Assembly: GCF_965223285.1 (NCBI RefSeq)
Contig: NZ_OZ244997.1
Location: 6,138,001-6,202,000 of the forward strand
Direction: 5' to 3'
DNA from: Leptofilum sp965223285
Lineage (GTDB): Bacteria; Chloroflexota; Anaerolineae; Promineifilales; Promineifilaceae
Length of the DNA: 64,000 nucleotides
Positions 15,371-24,371 of this stretch are shown piece by piece. Within the stretch, counting starts at the first letter, position 1; each line of letters opens with the position of its first letter. A program made the translations under genes and the position numbers. The notes under the pieces were generated by a model. The model was not told where the DNA came from and searched no databases. It worked only from the letters and a program-made list of their open reading frames with translations.

Positions 15371-16861
15371 TTAGGAGGGTACGGCCGTATCCAAGAAGCT
15401 ATCCATATCCAATTTCATCTGCATGAGCGAGGGGAGATGCGCGTACATCATATGCCCCGCTTCGTAATAGTGCATCGTGATGTTGTCCATCAGCGTGGAG
15501 TCAATATCCAGATGGTTGACGGTGTACTCCGTCGCCAGGAACGGGGTGGCTAAATCGTAATACCCATTGGCCACGTACACCTTCAAGAATGGATTGATCG
15601 TCATCGCCTTGCGCAACGTTTCGGCCACGTTGGCAAACTCATTCATGTGCGGTTCGTAATTCCAGGGCCACACTTTGCCTGTCAAAATTTCATAAGGCAG
15701 GTCGCTTTCAAAGCTGAGTTCCTGGCGCACATAGTCGTTAAAGGTGGCTGTGTATGGTCCTTGGATAACGGCGTAGCTGGGATCATACTCAAAATACTCA
15801 CCTGCTGCGTCCCGGTCGATGCCTAAAAAGCGGCTGTCTAGTCGCCCGACGGTACGATGCTGGTCGCGCAGCAGCTCTTTGCAATAGCGGAAGTATTGGA
15901 CGCGCAGATTTGATAATTTGACATAATCCAATGAAACACCCAGGTAGCGCGCCAATTTCCGCTCGATTTTAGCCTTCTCTTTTTCTGGCAATGCCGCACC
16001 CTGCATCAACGCCAATGTGTACTCAGTCATGGCAAATTTGCGTACTTCGGCAACGGTGTCCTCCAGGCTGGCTTGCAGCTTGGCATCCAGCTTGTTGTGG
16101 TACCAGGCCGTAGCAGCCATGGTGGGCAGGTATAAAATATAGGGCAAATCATTGCCAATGGGGAAGCGGATCGTCTGGAAGTTTAGCACGACAGAGATAA
16201 GCATGATGCCGTTGAGATACATGCCATGCCGCTCTTGCAGGTAGCCAGACAGCCCAGCGGCGCGGGTGGTGCCGTAGCTTTCGCCCGCCAGGAATTTGGG
16301 AGAGGTCCAACGACCGTATCGCGAGCAGTACAGTCGAATAAAATCACCTACATACTCAATATCTTTCTTAAAACCATGAAAATCGCCCGGCTTCTCACCT
16401 TCTACCGCCCGACTGTACCCTGTGCTTACCGGGTCGATAAAGACCAAATCAGTCTTGTCCAAAATCGAAAATTCATTTTCGACCAGTTCATAAGGAGGCT
16501 GGAGCAGATTGCCTTCGTCATCCGTGACGATGCGGCGCGGGCCAAGTACACCCAAATGCAGCCAAACGGACGAGGAACCAGGGCCACCGTTGAAAGAGAA
16601 GGTGATCGGCCGTTTTTTCTGATTCTTGATGCCGTCACGAGTATAGGCAATGAAGAAGATTTCGGCTCTGGGCTTGTGCCCATCTGCTTTGCCATCTTTC
16701 TCCATCTCCTCCTTGAGTACGATAGTGCCAGTGGTGACGGTGTAGTTGACTTTACGGCCGTTTATCGTCACCACATGATTCGTCTCTACCAGGTTGTCTT
16801 TGGGCTCCGGTTTTTCTTTGCCATTCTCTTTTTTTTCTTCTTTTTTCGACTCGTCTGCCAT
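15371..16861 (-). CDS. Serine carboxypeptidase-like protein (peptidase S10)
   Basis: A 496-residue protein from the ATG at 16861; a longer open frame upstream overlaps the divergent gene and is rejected. Residues about 10-30 are a highly charged, lysine/glutamate-rich tail. The oxyanion region is FNGGPGSSSVWLHLG, the nucleophile serine is in FLAGESYGTTRAAGL, the aspartate is in NGYYDLATP and the histidine is in YEAGHMMY near the C-terminus. It is therefore an alpha/beta-hydrolase of the carboxypeptidase Y family. No signal peptide is visible, so a cytoplasmic site is suggested, unlike eukaryotic homologues. It is divergent from a metallophosphoesterase gene, with about 100 bases between the starts. 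Confidence 0.92.
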   Translation of the reverse strand: MADESKKEEKKENGKEKPEPKDNLVETNHVVTINGRKVNYTVTTGTIVLKEEMEKDGKADGHKPRAEIFFIAYTRDGIKNQKKRPITFSFNGGPGSSSVWLHLGVLGPRRIVTDDEGNLLQPPYELVENEFSILDKTDLVFIDPVSTGYSRAVEGEKPGDFHGFKKDIEYVGDFIRLYCSRYGRWTSPKFLAGESYGTTRAAGLSGYLQERHGMYLNGIMLISVVLNFQTIRFPIGNDLPYILYLPTMAATAWYHNKLDAKLQASLEDTVAEVRKFAMTEYTLALMQGAALPEKEKAKIERKLARYLGVSLDYVKLSNLRVQYFRYCKELLRDQHRTVGRLDSRFLGIDRDAAGEYFEYDPSYAVIQGPYTATFNDYVRQELSFESDLPYEILTGKVWPWNYEPHMNEFANVAETLRKAMTINPFLKVYVANGYYDLATPFLATEYTVNHLDIDSTLMDNITMHYYEAGHMMYAHLPSLMQMKLDMDSFLDTAVPS

Positions 16862-16960
16862 CTTATACGCTCCTTGGATTTGTTGGTGCAAATTATACCA
16901 TTTTGCGATTGCTTGTGAGAACAGCGATAATAACCACACACGCACAGAAGGAGGCATCAA

Positions 16961-17734
16961 ATGCGAATCGCAATTTACTCTGACGTTCATGGCAATCTTA
17001 CTGCGCTGCAAACCGTTTTGGCCGACATTAAACAGCAGGCACCTGATCTTGTCGCCTTTGCCGGGGATATGTGCTGGATGGGCGCACGCCCGAAAGCGTG
17101 CCTGGAACTGGCCCGCAGCGAAACGGACATTTTTGTCTATGGCAACACAGATGAGTTTATTCACTCGCCTCAGCCCATGCCCGAAAATGTCACTGAGGAG
17201 GAAGAAGCGCGGTGGAAAGATTTTTACGAGACGGCCATCTGGCTCCAAACTCAGCTTGGGTCAGAGAATGTTGATTGGCTATCTCGTCTACCGTTCAGCC
17301 ACCGGATTGGGCCAACGGCCGTTCCTAGCGACGATCTGCTCATTGTCCATGCCAACCCTTTAGATGTGACTCGTATGATTGCCCCGACGGACGAATTCCA
17401 GCAGGAAATTTTGGGCAAGGTGGAGTGGCCGCAGAGTGATGAAGAGTTACGGCCGTTGCTAGAAAACAATACCGCCGGGATTATTGCCTTTGGCCATTTG
17501 CACGTACCAAACGTACGTCGTTGGGAAGATACAATTCTGGCCAACATCAGCTCCGTCAACCTGCCTAGCGATGGTAACAACCGCGCCAAATATGGTCTGC
17601 TCACCTGGCACAAAGGGGAAGGTTGGATGGTGGAAAAGCGATTGGTTGCCTATAATACTCATCAAGAGCGGGAAATTCTCTCCTTCGTGAAGCCGCCCAA
17701 TTGGGAATACTTGCTGGAACGACTGGCAAAATAG
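16961..17734 (+). CDS. Metallophosphoesterase (YfcE-like)
   Basis: A 257-residue protein with the calcineurin-like metal motifs IYSDVHGN (residues 5-12), FAGDMCW (about 34-40), YGNTDEF in place of GNHD (about 59-65), and FGHLHVP near 178-184. These bind two metals in phosphodiesterases and phosphatases. The GNTD form is common in the YfcE/diadenosine group. The substrate is not predictable. AGGAGG lies about 9 bases before the ATG. It is transcribed divergently from the S10 peptidase and is followed by a secreted hypothetical at about 30 bases. Confidence 0.9.
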   Translation: MRIAIYSDVHGNLTALQTVLADIKQQAPDLVAFAGDMCWMGARPKACLELARSETDIFVYGNTDEFIHSPQPMPENVTEEEEARWKDFYETAIWLQTQLGSENVDWLSRLPFSHRIGPTAVPSDDLLIVHANPLDVTRMIAPTDEFQQEILGKVEWPQSDEELRPLLENNTAGIIAFGHLHVPNVRRWEDTILANISSVNLPSDGNNRAKYGLLTWHKGEGWMVEKRLVAYNTHQEREILSFVKPPNWEYLLERLAK

Positions 17735-17766
17735 GTTCAATATTAATTTTTAAGGAGTGTGTACCC

Positions 17767-18333
17767 ATGAAAAAAAGAATCGCTTTACTCATCAGCCTAT
17801 TCACTTTCTTAATAACTGGCACCGTTCTGGCCGCAGGCTATGCCTGGAACGACCATGCAGCACCATACGACTTTTTGTTTGGCAACCACATCGACACACA
17901 TCAGCAGAGCAAAGTAACGGGCAATGGCAGATTGAACGGCTTCTTATACAATGTTTTCATAGGTGATGAAGTAAACGGCGTGCCGGTGGCGAAGCATGGT
18001 GACTGCACAGTGCAGGCTGAAGAATGCACGGTCGGGTGGCAGTTGCATGGTGTTGCCATACAGGCAACATTGCTAGACAAACCAGAAGGCGACCATCCTC
18101 TATGGTGTGTTGATGCAAAAGATATTCCACGACAGCGGGGATTTTCCCACTTTCATTGGCTGGGTGCGCCTGAACATGCTGGCCACTTACAAATTGGCGA
18201 GGTTTATGACGGCTACCTGCTTAAGCTAACGGCACGGGCGCAATTTTTCTTTGAGCATCATGGGGGTTTTCTGGTAACGCCAAGAATTGATACCGAAACC
18301 CATGCCAACATCGTTACCGATTGTGCAAATTAA
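17767..18333 (+). CDS. Secreted hypothetical protein
   Basis: A 188-residue protein from the ATG at 17767, which has AAGGAG ten bases upstream. The first 23 residues (MKKRIALLISLFTFLITGTVLAA) form a clear signal peptide; this is described rather than quoted further. The mature part has four cysteines (in GDCTVQAEECTVG, LWCVDAK and VTDCAN), consistent with disulfides in an exported protein, and several histidines. I do not recognise a family. It is just upstream of the Dam-type methylase, with a 12-base gap, which suggests cotranscription without an obvious functional link. Confidence 0.8.
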   Translation: MKKRIALLISLFTFLITGTVLAAGYAWNDHAAPYDFLFGNHIDTHQQSKVTGNGRLNGFLYNVFIGDEVNGVPVAKHGDCTVQAEECTVGWQLHGVAIQATLLDKPEGDHPLWCVDAKDIPRQRGFSHFHWLGAPEHAGHLQIGEVYDGYLLKLTARAQFFFEHHGGFLVTPRIDTETHANIVTDCAN

Positions 18334-18345
18334 CTCACCAGCTTA

Positions 18346-19149
18346 ATGAAGCCATTTCTCAAATGGGCAGGAAACAAATATAAACTTGTAGAGCGCATCA
18401 AGACACTGCTGCCGCCAGGCGAGCGACTGGTGGAACCATTTGTTGGCTCTGGTGCGCTCTTTTTAAACACCGATTATCCGCGCTACCTGCTCTCCGACAC
18501 CAATGCCGATTTGATTGTCCTCTACCAGTATCTGCAAGCTGAAGGCGAAGCGTTCATCAACTATTGCCGCCCCCTCTTTGCCCCAGAAAACAACGATAGA
18601 GACCGCTACTACACTCTTCGGGACGAATTCAACCGCACCAACGATTCGCGCCGCAAATCGGCCCTCTTTTTATACCTGAACAAGCACGGCTACAATGGCC
18701 TTTGCCGCTATAACCGGAAAGGGGGATTTAATGTGCCCTTTGGTCGGTATAAACGGCCGTACTTCCCCGAAGCTGAAATGCACCACTTTGCCCAACAAGC
18801 GCGGCACGCCATCTTCCAACAGGCCAACTTCGTCGCTACGATGGCCACCTGTCAATCGGGCGATGTGGTTTATTGCGATCCGCCTTACGTGCCGCTAACT
18901 AGCACGGCCAACTTCACTAGCTACAGTGCCAACGGCTTTGGCTGGGCAGAGCAGCAAGAATTGGCCAGGCAAGCAACAAAACTTGCCCAAAGAGGCGTCC
19001 CCGTCATTATTTCTAACCACGATACAGAAGAAGTTCGCCAAGTGTACGAAGCAGCAGAAATTAATACATTTGAAGTGCGCCGCTTCATCAGCTGCAATGG
19101 TGACAAGCGCGAAAAAGCAGCAGAATTACTGGCGCTATTCAGCTCATGA
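18346..19149 (+). CDS. dam: D12-class DNA adenine methylase (Dam-like)
   Basis: A 267-residue N6-adenine methyltransferase of the alpha class. The SAM-binding motif is near the N-terminus (FLKWAGNKYKL and VEPFVGSGALF) and the catalytic DPPY motif is in VYCDPPYVPL (about residues 182-191). GYNGLCRYNRKGGFNVPFG is the family's DNA-contact region. These traits match Dam/DpnM enzymes that methylate GATC, but the target cannot be proven here. There is no restriction endonuclease next to it, so it may be an orphan methylase. Its last codons overlap the following methyltransferase gene by 4 bases. Confidence 0.92.
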   Translation: MKPFLKWAGNKYKLVERIKTLLPPGERLVEPFVGSGALFLNTDYPRYLLSDTNADLIVLYQYLQAEGEAFINYCRPLFAPENNDRDRYYTLRDEFNRTNDSRRKSALFLYLNKHGYNGLCRYNRKGGFNVPFGRYKRPYFPEAEMHHFAQQARHAIFQQANFVATMATCQSGDVVYCDPPYVPLTSTANFTSYSANGFGWAEQQELARQATKLAQRGVPVIISNHDTEEVRQVYEAAEINTFEVRRFISCNGDKREKAAELLALFSS

Positions 19150-19751
19150 CACAACATCCAGATGCGGCGCGGTGGAACGGCCGTTACCAAACCGACGGCC
19201 ACTATCGCCAGCAAGGAACCGCCAGCCAGTTGCTGCAAGATTTCGTTCATTTGCTGCCCCAAAATGGCGTGGTGCTGGATGCAGCGGCGGGCGTGGGGGT
19301 CAATGCTCTGTTTTTGGCCCAACTGGGCATTCCGGTGATCGCGCTGGATGTTTCTGAAGTGGGTTTGCAGTTGCTGCGGCAAAAAGCTGATGCGCTTGGG
19401 GTTGTGGTGGATACGGCCGTTTTCGACCTCACACAACCCTACTTCCCCAAAAACTGCGTGAAGGCCATTCTCAACTTTCGCTTTTTAGAGCGAGGCACCT
19501 TCCCCGCCTATCGGCAAGCCCTCCGCCCTGGCGGGCTGCTCTTCTTTGAGACGTTTGTCTACACTGGCGCGGGAGACACCCCTAGCTACTTCCTGGAACC
19601 GGGCGAGCTGCACCGCACTTTTGCTGACTTTGAGATTGTGCATTCAGCAGAAACGGCCGTACGCGGTCATTGCTCTGGAAAAATGCGCCCCGTTGCCCAA
19701 CTCATCGCCCGCAAACCAGAAAATTGGCCACAGAGAACACAGAGAGCTTAG
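19146..19751 (+). CDS. Class I SAM-dependent methyltransferase
   Basis: A 201-residue protein with a Rossmann-type SAM motif LDAAAGVGVNALFLAQ (about 40-55) and an acidic second strand VIALDVSEV. It resembles the TehB/thiopurine methyltransferase-like small-molecule group, with FRFLERGTFPAYRQALRPGG near residues 117-136. The substrate is unknown. The start overlaps the dam stop by 4 bases, so it is translationally coupled. The last dozen residues (PENWPQRTQRA) are encoded by an intergenic-type CACAGAG repeat at 19727-19785, an odd C-terminus that probably replaced the ancestral one. Confidence 0.85.
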   Translation: MTQHPDAARWNGRYQTDGHYRQQGTASQLLQDFVHLLPQNGVVLDAAAGVGVNALFLAQLGIPVIALDVSEVGLQLLRQKADALGVVVDTAVFDLTQPYFPKNCVKAILNFRFLERGTFPAYRQALRPGGLLFFETFVYTGAGDTPSYFLEPGELHRTFADFEIVHSAETAVRGHCSGKMRPVAQLIARKPENWPQRTQRA

Positions 19752-19785
19752 AGATTTTCTCTTTTTCCTCTGTGCCCTCTGTGGC
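19727..19785. repeat. CACAGAG-family imperfect inverted repeat
   Basis: GCCACAGAGAACACAGAGAG pairs with CTCTGTGCCCTCTGTGGC. The left arm encodes the C-terminus of the methyltransferase. Other family members lie at 23351, 26650, 36701, 38319 and 63743. Confidence 0.85.
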
Positions 19786-19791
19786 AAAAAA

Positions 19792-20445
19792 TCAAATCAG
19801 GCCCATCTCTTTGGCTTTGAGCGCGGCTTGGGTCCGGTCGCGGACGCCGAGCTTGCCTAAAATATTGGTGACGTGATTCTTCACCGTGCCTTCGGTGATG
19901 TAAAGCTGGTTAGCAATCTCCCGGTTGCTGGCCCCGGTGGCCAAAACGCCCAATATTTCCAGCTCCCGATCCGAGAGAGGTTCAACGAGTTCTTGCTGCG
20001 GAACGGCCGTTTTGGGGCCACTCATCCGCGAAAATTCAGCTACTACTTTGGCCGCTATCGATGGCTGCAAAAACGATTCCCCCCGCGCCGCCGCCCGAAT
20101 TGCCTCTACCAACTTGGCCGAAGGCACATCTTTGAGCAGGTAGCCCACTGCCCCAGCCCGCAAGCCGTCAAAAATGTAATCGTCATCATCAAAGGTGGTT
20201 AGCACAATCACGCGGCTGTTGGGGGTTGATTCGGTAATTTGGCGCGTGGCGGCGACGCCGTTCAGCACCGGCATCCGCAAATCCATCAGCACCACATCTG
20301 GCATCAAATTTTCGACAGCCTCAATTGCTTCCTGGCCGTTGCTGGCTTCGCCTACCACCTGCAAATCGTCATGCACCGAGAGCAAAGTTTGCAACCCCTC
20401 CCGAAACAATGATTGATCGTCCACCAACAAAATCCGAATCGTCAT
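19792..20445 (-). CDS. NarL/FixJ-type response regulator
   Basis: A 217-residue two-domain regulator from the ATG at 20445. The receiver domain has the acidic pair (VDDQ), the phosphoacceptor aspartate in VLMDLRMPV (about residue 54), threonine in VLTTFDDDD and lysine in LLKDVP. A GerE/LuxR-type helix-turn-helix (about 152-212, LSDRELEILGVLATGASNREIAN) binds DNA. The closing segment VRDRTQAALKAKEMGLI is typical. No histidine kinase is adjacent, so it is an orphan; the kinases at 30.0 and 58.7 kb are distant. An open frame upstream of 20445 has no ribosome binding site support. Confidence 0.93.
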   Translation of the reverse strand: MTIRILLVDDQSLFREGLQTLLSVHDDLQVVGEASNGQEAIEAVENLMPDVVLMDLRMPVLNGVAATRQITESTPNSRVIVLTTFDDDDYIFDGLRAGAVGYLLKDVPSAKLVEAIRAAARGESFLQPSIAAKVVAEFSRMSGPKTAVPQQELVEPLSDRELEILGVLATGASNREIANQLYITEGTVKNHVTNILGKLGVRDRTQAALKAKEMGLI

Positions 20446-20564
20446 GAAAACTCCTAAATCATCTGCAGATTTACGCAAATTCAAATAACTGAAACGATCA
20501 TACCACATTCGACGCTGCGAGAGCCATCGAGCGATGAGCCATATACCCAACTGTCCAGAGAAAT

Positions 20565-20625
20565 AATCACGCAAAGACGCAAAGAAATAATTTCAGGCCT
20601 TTGCGCCTTCGCGTCATAAAAAATG
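20565..20625. repeat. Intergenic imperfect inverted repeat (CGCAAAGACGCAAAG type)
   Basis: CACGCAAAGACGCAAAG is mirrored by CTTTGCGCCTTCGCGTC. It is related in style to the other intergenic repeats and lies downstream of the glycosidase-like gene. Confidence 0.6.
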
Positions 20626-20652
20626 GCAAATTACTCCACTAACGAAAACTGC

Positions 20653-22167
20653 TTACGGCCGTACCGCCAAAGGTAAAAAGGTGCGGTAAATCTCATCCCA
20701 AAGGCGAACAGTTACCAGCACGCTTTGGCCATCAACTATGCCGTTGGAGCTGGTTTCAATCTGCACAGTGCCACTGTAGCTGCCGATTGGTTGGCCGTCT
20801 AGCCCAAATTGGAGGGGAACGGCCGTTTCCATGCCAACATCCAAACTTCCAGTGAGCGGTGCATTCACGGTGAGCGTTAGAGGCAAGGTGGTTTGCAGCG
20901 TCATTGTATACGCCAGTGGTGCCGTGCCCACATTTTTTAGCGTCACAGAAATTGTTTCGTCAATTGGCTGCTGGGTGGGAGTGTAAACGGCCGTTACCGC
21001 CTCTGGCATAACGGAAAGTTCCCCAACCCCCGCCCCCTCCACTTTGGGCATCGCCGCCAAGGCTGCCTCTGCCGGGCGGTTGGCAATGGCGTAATAGCGC
21101 ATCTGCTCACACTGGTCGGTAATCCACGGCGCGACGTTGAAGTTGAGATTGAAGAGGAACATGCCGCCCAGCCAGGGATAATTTGCAGTGGCATATTCGT
21201 AAGCGCCCACCAAATTATCTGCCTGCTTTTGCTCACTCACAATTTGCCACGCCCGGCCAGCCCAACTATCATTGCTCAAACAATCGGCGGGCGGCTCCAC
21301 AATCCAGCCAAACTCAGTGGCAAAGATTTGCTTATCGCCCAGCCCGTTGGCCTGCAAAATGCCGTAGATTTTCTCTACGCCGCGAAAGCAAAATCCGTTG
21401 GCGCAATCCTGTGTCGGATCGGCCGATCCGACGTCCGGCAGAGCGTCAAAATCGGCACTGTAACCGTAGGGATGGTAGCCAAACACGTCAAAACAGGGGG
21501 CACCATTGATCATTTGCATCGCGTCCAGCATCTCTTGCATGAAGATGCGCTCATCCTGGAACAGGCCATTGTGCCCAGCATGACCATTCCACGTTTCCAC
21601 CACACGCCCGGTGGGGGCCAGCCCAGCAGACACAACCAACGCGTCTGGATCAGCCGTTTTGATACGGCCGTATGCCTCACAAAGCAGCGTAGCATAATCG
21701 GCAGCATCGGGCGGCACGTTACTGCTGCCATACCCCCAGCCGTAGGTTGCGTCTAAATTAGGTTCGTTGCCAATTTCATACGCATCCACAAACCCTTTTT
21801 GCAACTCAGCCAAACTTTGTACACTGTTGCCAAAGCTGTTCACATTGCCCATATGGCTGGCGTTGGCGTCTACGCGCAGCAGCACTTTTAGCGGAAGGCG
21901 GCTGCCAGGGCCATTGAACACCTTAATCCAGTTAAAGCCCATGTCATCTAGCTTGGTGATGTCCCATTCAGCAACGTTAGCACCGTAGGCAAAGGGGAAA
22001 ACGGCCGTCGTTGGTGTGGAAACGCCTGCACTGAGCGGAGTCGAAGTGGCCGCTTCTGCCTGGCGTAAATTGTGCAGCAACAAAATGGGCAAAATAAAAG
22101 CCAGGGCAAAAACGAAAAGTCGCTTGCCCTGGCAGATGAAGTTTGGGGGCTGTTTGGTCTCAATCAT
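20653..22167 (-). CDS. Secreted TIM-barrel glycosidase-like protein
   Basis: A 504-residue exported protein. An N-terminal hydrophobic helix (about 14-35, ending in AEA) is a signal peptide or anchor. The TIM barrel carries EIGNEPNLDATYGWGYG, with the likely acid/base glutamate, and IFATEFGW with the likely nucleophile, as in clan A glycoside hydrolases (GH5/GH39-like). After about residue 370 there is a beta-rich region with TVLVTVRLWDEIYRTFLPLAVRP, an immunoglobulin-like domain. The end FLPLAVRP resembles the C-terminal signal FLPLV(M)R common in exported Chloroflexota proteins (inference). A paralogue lies at 62635-63738. The substrate is unknown. Confidence 0.85.
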   Translation of the reverse strand: MIETKQPPNFICQGKRLFVFALAFILPILLLHNLRQAEAATSTPLSAGVSTPTTAVFPFAYGANVAEWDITKLDDMGFNWIKVFNGPGSRLPLKVLLRVDANASHMGNVNSFGNSVQSLAELQKGFVDAYEIGNEPNLDATYGWGYGSSNVPPDAADYATLLCEAYGRIKTADPDALVVSAGLAPTGRVVETWNGHAGHNGLFQDERIFMQEMLDAMQMINGAPCFDVFGYHPYGYSADFDALPDVGSADPTQDCANGFCFRGVEKIYGILQANGLGDKQIFATEFGWIVEPPADCLSNDSWAGRAWQIVSEQKQADNLVGAYEYATANYPWLGGMFLFNLNFNVAPWITDQCEQMRYYAIANRPAEAALAAMPKVEGAGVGELSVMPEAVTAVYTPTQQPIDETISVTLKNVGTAPLAYTMTLQTTLPLTLTVNAPLTGSLDVGMETAVPLQFGLDGQPIGSYSGTVQIETSSNGIVDGQSVLVTVRLWDEIYRTFLPLAVRP

Positions 22168-22230
22168 GCCCCGATAATAAGCAATGCAGCGGGGTCAAGC
22201 CATGAGAATTGAGTAAATTATCTGATTGCT

Positions 22231-22653
22231 TTAAACTTCTTCAATGCGATAATTCGTGTTTATTTTGGTGCCAGAACGGTGGAACATTTGGCTGGCCGAG
22301 CAGTAAATATTCTCCGACAGTTCAATGGCACGGGCCACGTTCTCTTCCTTGATATTCTCACCGCGCACAACAAAGGTAATGTCTACCTCTGTATACACTT
22401 TGGGGTGATTGTCAGCACGCACCCCAGAAATTTCTACCGAAAACTCACGCACATTTTGGCGCATCTTTTGCAAAATGGAGATGACATCCATCGCCGTACA
22501 GCCCGCCACACCTGCCAACAAAAATTCCATGGGGCTGCCACCGTGCGCCCCGGCACTACTGTTTAAATCAAATTCGTAGCCGGACCCCAGCGAGCCATGA
22601 AATTGTAATTCGCTACCGGACCAAACTACTTTGGCTGTTTTTTCGTTACTCAT
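22231..22653 (-). CDS. OsmC/Ohr-family protein
   Basis: A 140-residue OsmC-like domain. One cysteine lies in LLAGVAGCTAMDVI (about residue 53) and another in IYCSASQMF (about 117), the pair used by thiol-dependent peroxidases of this family. The N-terminal strand VVWSGSELQFHG and the SSAGAHGGSPMEFLL active-site arginine-less segment are typical of the YhfA branch rather than Ohr. It would handle organic or lipid hydroperoxides, or a sulfur species. It starts one base after the upstream FrmR/CsoR-type repressor ends, implying an operon and direct control by that sensor. Confidence 0.9.
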   Translation of the reverse strand: MSNEKTAKVVWSGSELQFHGSLGSGYEFDLNSSAGAHGGSPMEFLLAGVAGCTAMDVISILQKMRQNVREFSVEISGVRADNHPKVYTEVDITFVVRGENIKEENVARAIELSENIYCSASQMFHRSGTKINTNYRIEEV

Positions 22654-22654
22654 C

Positions 22655-22936
22655 TTATTCTACCTTCGCTATTAAGTTCATTAAATCATCGACAAGCTCG
22701 GTGCGCTCCATTTCGCTGAGTTCTGCACCTTGCAGCAGACAGTCACGAGTGTAGGTGCGCATAAATTGGAGGCGGGCATTGTGTACAGCAGAGCGCACGG
22801 CCGTTAACTGCTGCACAATCTCCTGGCATTCCCGATCGTCATCCAGCATCTTTTGCACCCCGCGCACCTGCCCTTCGATGCGATTGAGGCGTGTTTGGAG
22901 CTCTTTTTTTACGGCCGTATTCGGAATTTTCATCAT
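22655..22936 (-). CDS. FrmR/CsoR-family (DUF156) transcriptional repressor
   Basis: A 93-residue all-helical repressor with the family opening LQTRLNRIEGQVRGVQKML. The sensor cysteine is in RECQEIVQQL (about residue 37) and a histidine is in AVHNARL (about 62). The second CsoR copper cysteine four residues after the histidine is absent, although a cysteine occurs in TRDCLLQG. The pattern fits FrmR- or sulfur/formaldehyde-sensing members better than copper CsoR, but the inducer is not decided. It lies directly upstream of the OsmC gene with one base between, so it probably regulates that pair autogenously. Confidence 0.92.
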   Translation of the reverse strand: MMKIPNTAVKKELQTRLNRIEGQVRGVQKMLDDDRECQEIVQQLTAVRSAVHNARLQFMRTYTRDCLLQGAELSEMERTELVDDLMNLIAKVE

Positions 22937-23069
22937 CTACTCCTAAAAAGCGGAACACAGAGGTACGCGGAGATGACACAGAGTTGCAGAATAAAAATCT
23001 GCAAGCACAATCTGTGCCAATCTGCGGCTAATTTCTTGCAAGCAAACTGCTTGCTTAGCAGCCGCTCGC

Positions 23070-23279
23070 TCAGGTGAAGGGGCTGGTGGGCGGTGGTGCA
23101 GAAACCACTGGAGCTGTGCTGCGCCCGCCACCACCGACTGCAAACGCAGCAGACATATGACGGCGCGTCTCACCGCTGCCGCAGGATGGGCAGATTTGCG
23201 GATCGCTCGATTGCGACATTCGCAACTTTTTCTCGAACACCTGCTCACAGTCGCGGCAGGCAAAATCATACATTGGCAT
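23070..23279 (-). CDS. FmdB-family zinc-ribbon protein
   Basis: A 69-residue protein starting MPMYDFACRDCEQVFEKKL. The zinc ribbon uses C-x2-C in CRDC and C-x2-C in CPSCGS, followed by a glycine/proline/serine tail (GGGGRSTAPVVSAPPPTSPFT; only its nature matters). FmdB-type proteins are small putative regulators found next to formamidase in some bacteria; function is otherwise unclear. The ATG at 23279 is chosen because AAGGGGG lies about eleven bases upstream; a TTG six bases earlier would be too close to it. Confidence 0.88.
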   Translation of the reverse strand: MPMYDFACRDCEQVFEKKLRMSQSSDPQICPSCGSGETRRHMSAAFAVGGGGRSTAPVVSAPPPTSPFT

Positions 23280-23350
23280 AGTCAATCAACCCCCTTAAAT
23301 ATACTGTGGGGGAGTATAGTATTTACAAATCGTTTTGTCAATGCTTTTTT

Positions 23351-23409
23351 GCCACAGAGAATATAGAGGAAAAAGAGAATTTCTCTAAAATCTCTGTGTC
23401 CTCTGTGGC
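23351..23409. repeat. CACAGAG-family imperfect inverted repeat
   Basis: GCCACAGAGAATATAGAGG pairs with CTCTGTGTCCTCTGTGGC. It abuts the stop of the glycosyltransferase gene and may serve as its terminator structure. Confidence 0.85.
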
Positions 23410-24354
23410 TTAAGTAAGTTGATGCTTGAGGATGCGGAACCAGCCCCGAAGTTGAATACCCGCCAGGACAACGGCCGTTACCAGCCACGGATAGTCCTGC
23501 CGATAAAATTTGCGATAGAAAATCTTCATCGCCCGCACGGACTCTTTCGCTACTTTGACGCGGGTTTCCTTAGGCGGCTTGGCAATCGCCGCTGACTCCT
23601 TCCGCAAGCCAGAGCTGGCCCCCTTGTAATGCAGCACTTCCACGTGTGGATAATAAATAATCTGGTACCCCGCCTCCCGAATACGATAGCAAAAATCAAT
23701 GTCCTCGCCATAGAAAAAGTATGTCTCATCCCAGCCACCCAGCTCGCGGCAAAGTACCAGCGGCATCAGCATGTACGATCCGGCAATCACGTCTACCGAA
23801 TGCGTCTGGGTCATGTCTGCATAGCTTTGGAAGTAGCCATTAAAGCGGGGGGTATCAGGGAAAAGCCTGCTAAGGCCTGAGAAGTGGCAAATGGCATTCC
23901 AAGGCGTAGGAAAACCGCGATGGTTGTCCGGGTCGCGCTTGCCATTCGGGTAGATGAGCCGCACAGTCAGCGCACCAACGTTGGAATGCGACTGCAAATA
24001 GTCGATTGGTTCTGACAAAGCCTTGGCGTCTACACGGGTGTCGGAGTTGAGGAAGAGGATGAAACGGCCGTTTGCCACCGCCACCCCTAAATTATTTGCC
24101 GCCGAAAAGCCACGATTCACCTCGCTGGCAATAAGCTGCACCGCTGGGTATTTTTCCTGCACCATTGCCTGGCTGCCGTCGCCAGACGCATTGTCCACCA
24201 CGATGATTTCCATCCCGCCAGCCGGCGGTTCGGCAGCAAAAAGTGAGGCTAAACAATCATCTAAAAGCTGGCGGGTGTTGTAATTTACAATGACGATTGA
24301 TAAGTCGAGATTGGAGGCAGGAGGCTTATTCTGGGTAGTATCCAAGGGTTGCAT
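23410..24354 (-). CDS. Family 2 glycosyltransferase (rhamnosyltransferase-like)
   Basis: A 314-residue GT-A fold enzyme. The nucleotide-sugar site begins LSIVIVNYNTRQLLDDCLASL, followed by IIVVDNASGDGS and the metal-binding FLNSDTRV (DxD-like). The acceptor-side segment GAFG-equivalent reads DVIAGSYMLMP, and ETYFFYGEDIDFCYRIREAGY is the catalytic-base region. This is the layout of dTDP-rhamnosyl- or similar glycosyltransferases of surface polysaccharide synthesis. The C-terminus holds a hydrophobic stretch (WLVTAVVLAGIQLRGW) that may attach it to the membrane. It lies just downstream of the AAA ATPase gene with an 18-base gap. Confidence 0.9.
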   Translation of the reverse strand: MQPLDTTQNKPPASNLDLSIVIVNYNTRQLLDDCLASLFAAEPPAGGMEIIVVDNASGDGSQAMVQEKYPAVQLIASEVNRGFSAANNLGVAVANGRFILFLNSDTRVDAKALSEPIDYLQSHSNVGALTVRLIYPNGKRDPDNHRGFPTPWNAICHFSGLSRLFPDTPRFNGYFQSYADMTQTHSVDVIAGSYMLMPLVLCRELGGWDETYFFYGEDIDFCYRIREAGYQIIYYPHVEVLHYKGASSGLRKESAAIAKPPKETRVKVAKESVRAMKIFYRKFYRQDYPWLVTAVVLAGIQLRGWFRILKHQLT

Positions 24355-24371
24355 GGCTAGTAATTGAGCAA

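Noticed and set aside
21229..21756. A 175-codon open frame on the plus strand
   Set aside because: It is antisense to the secreted glycosidase-like gene and has no family features.
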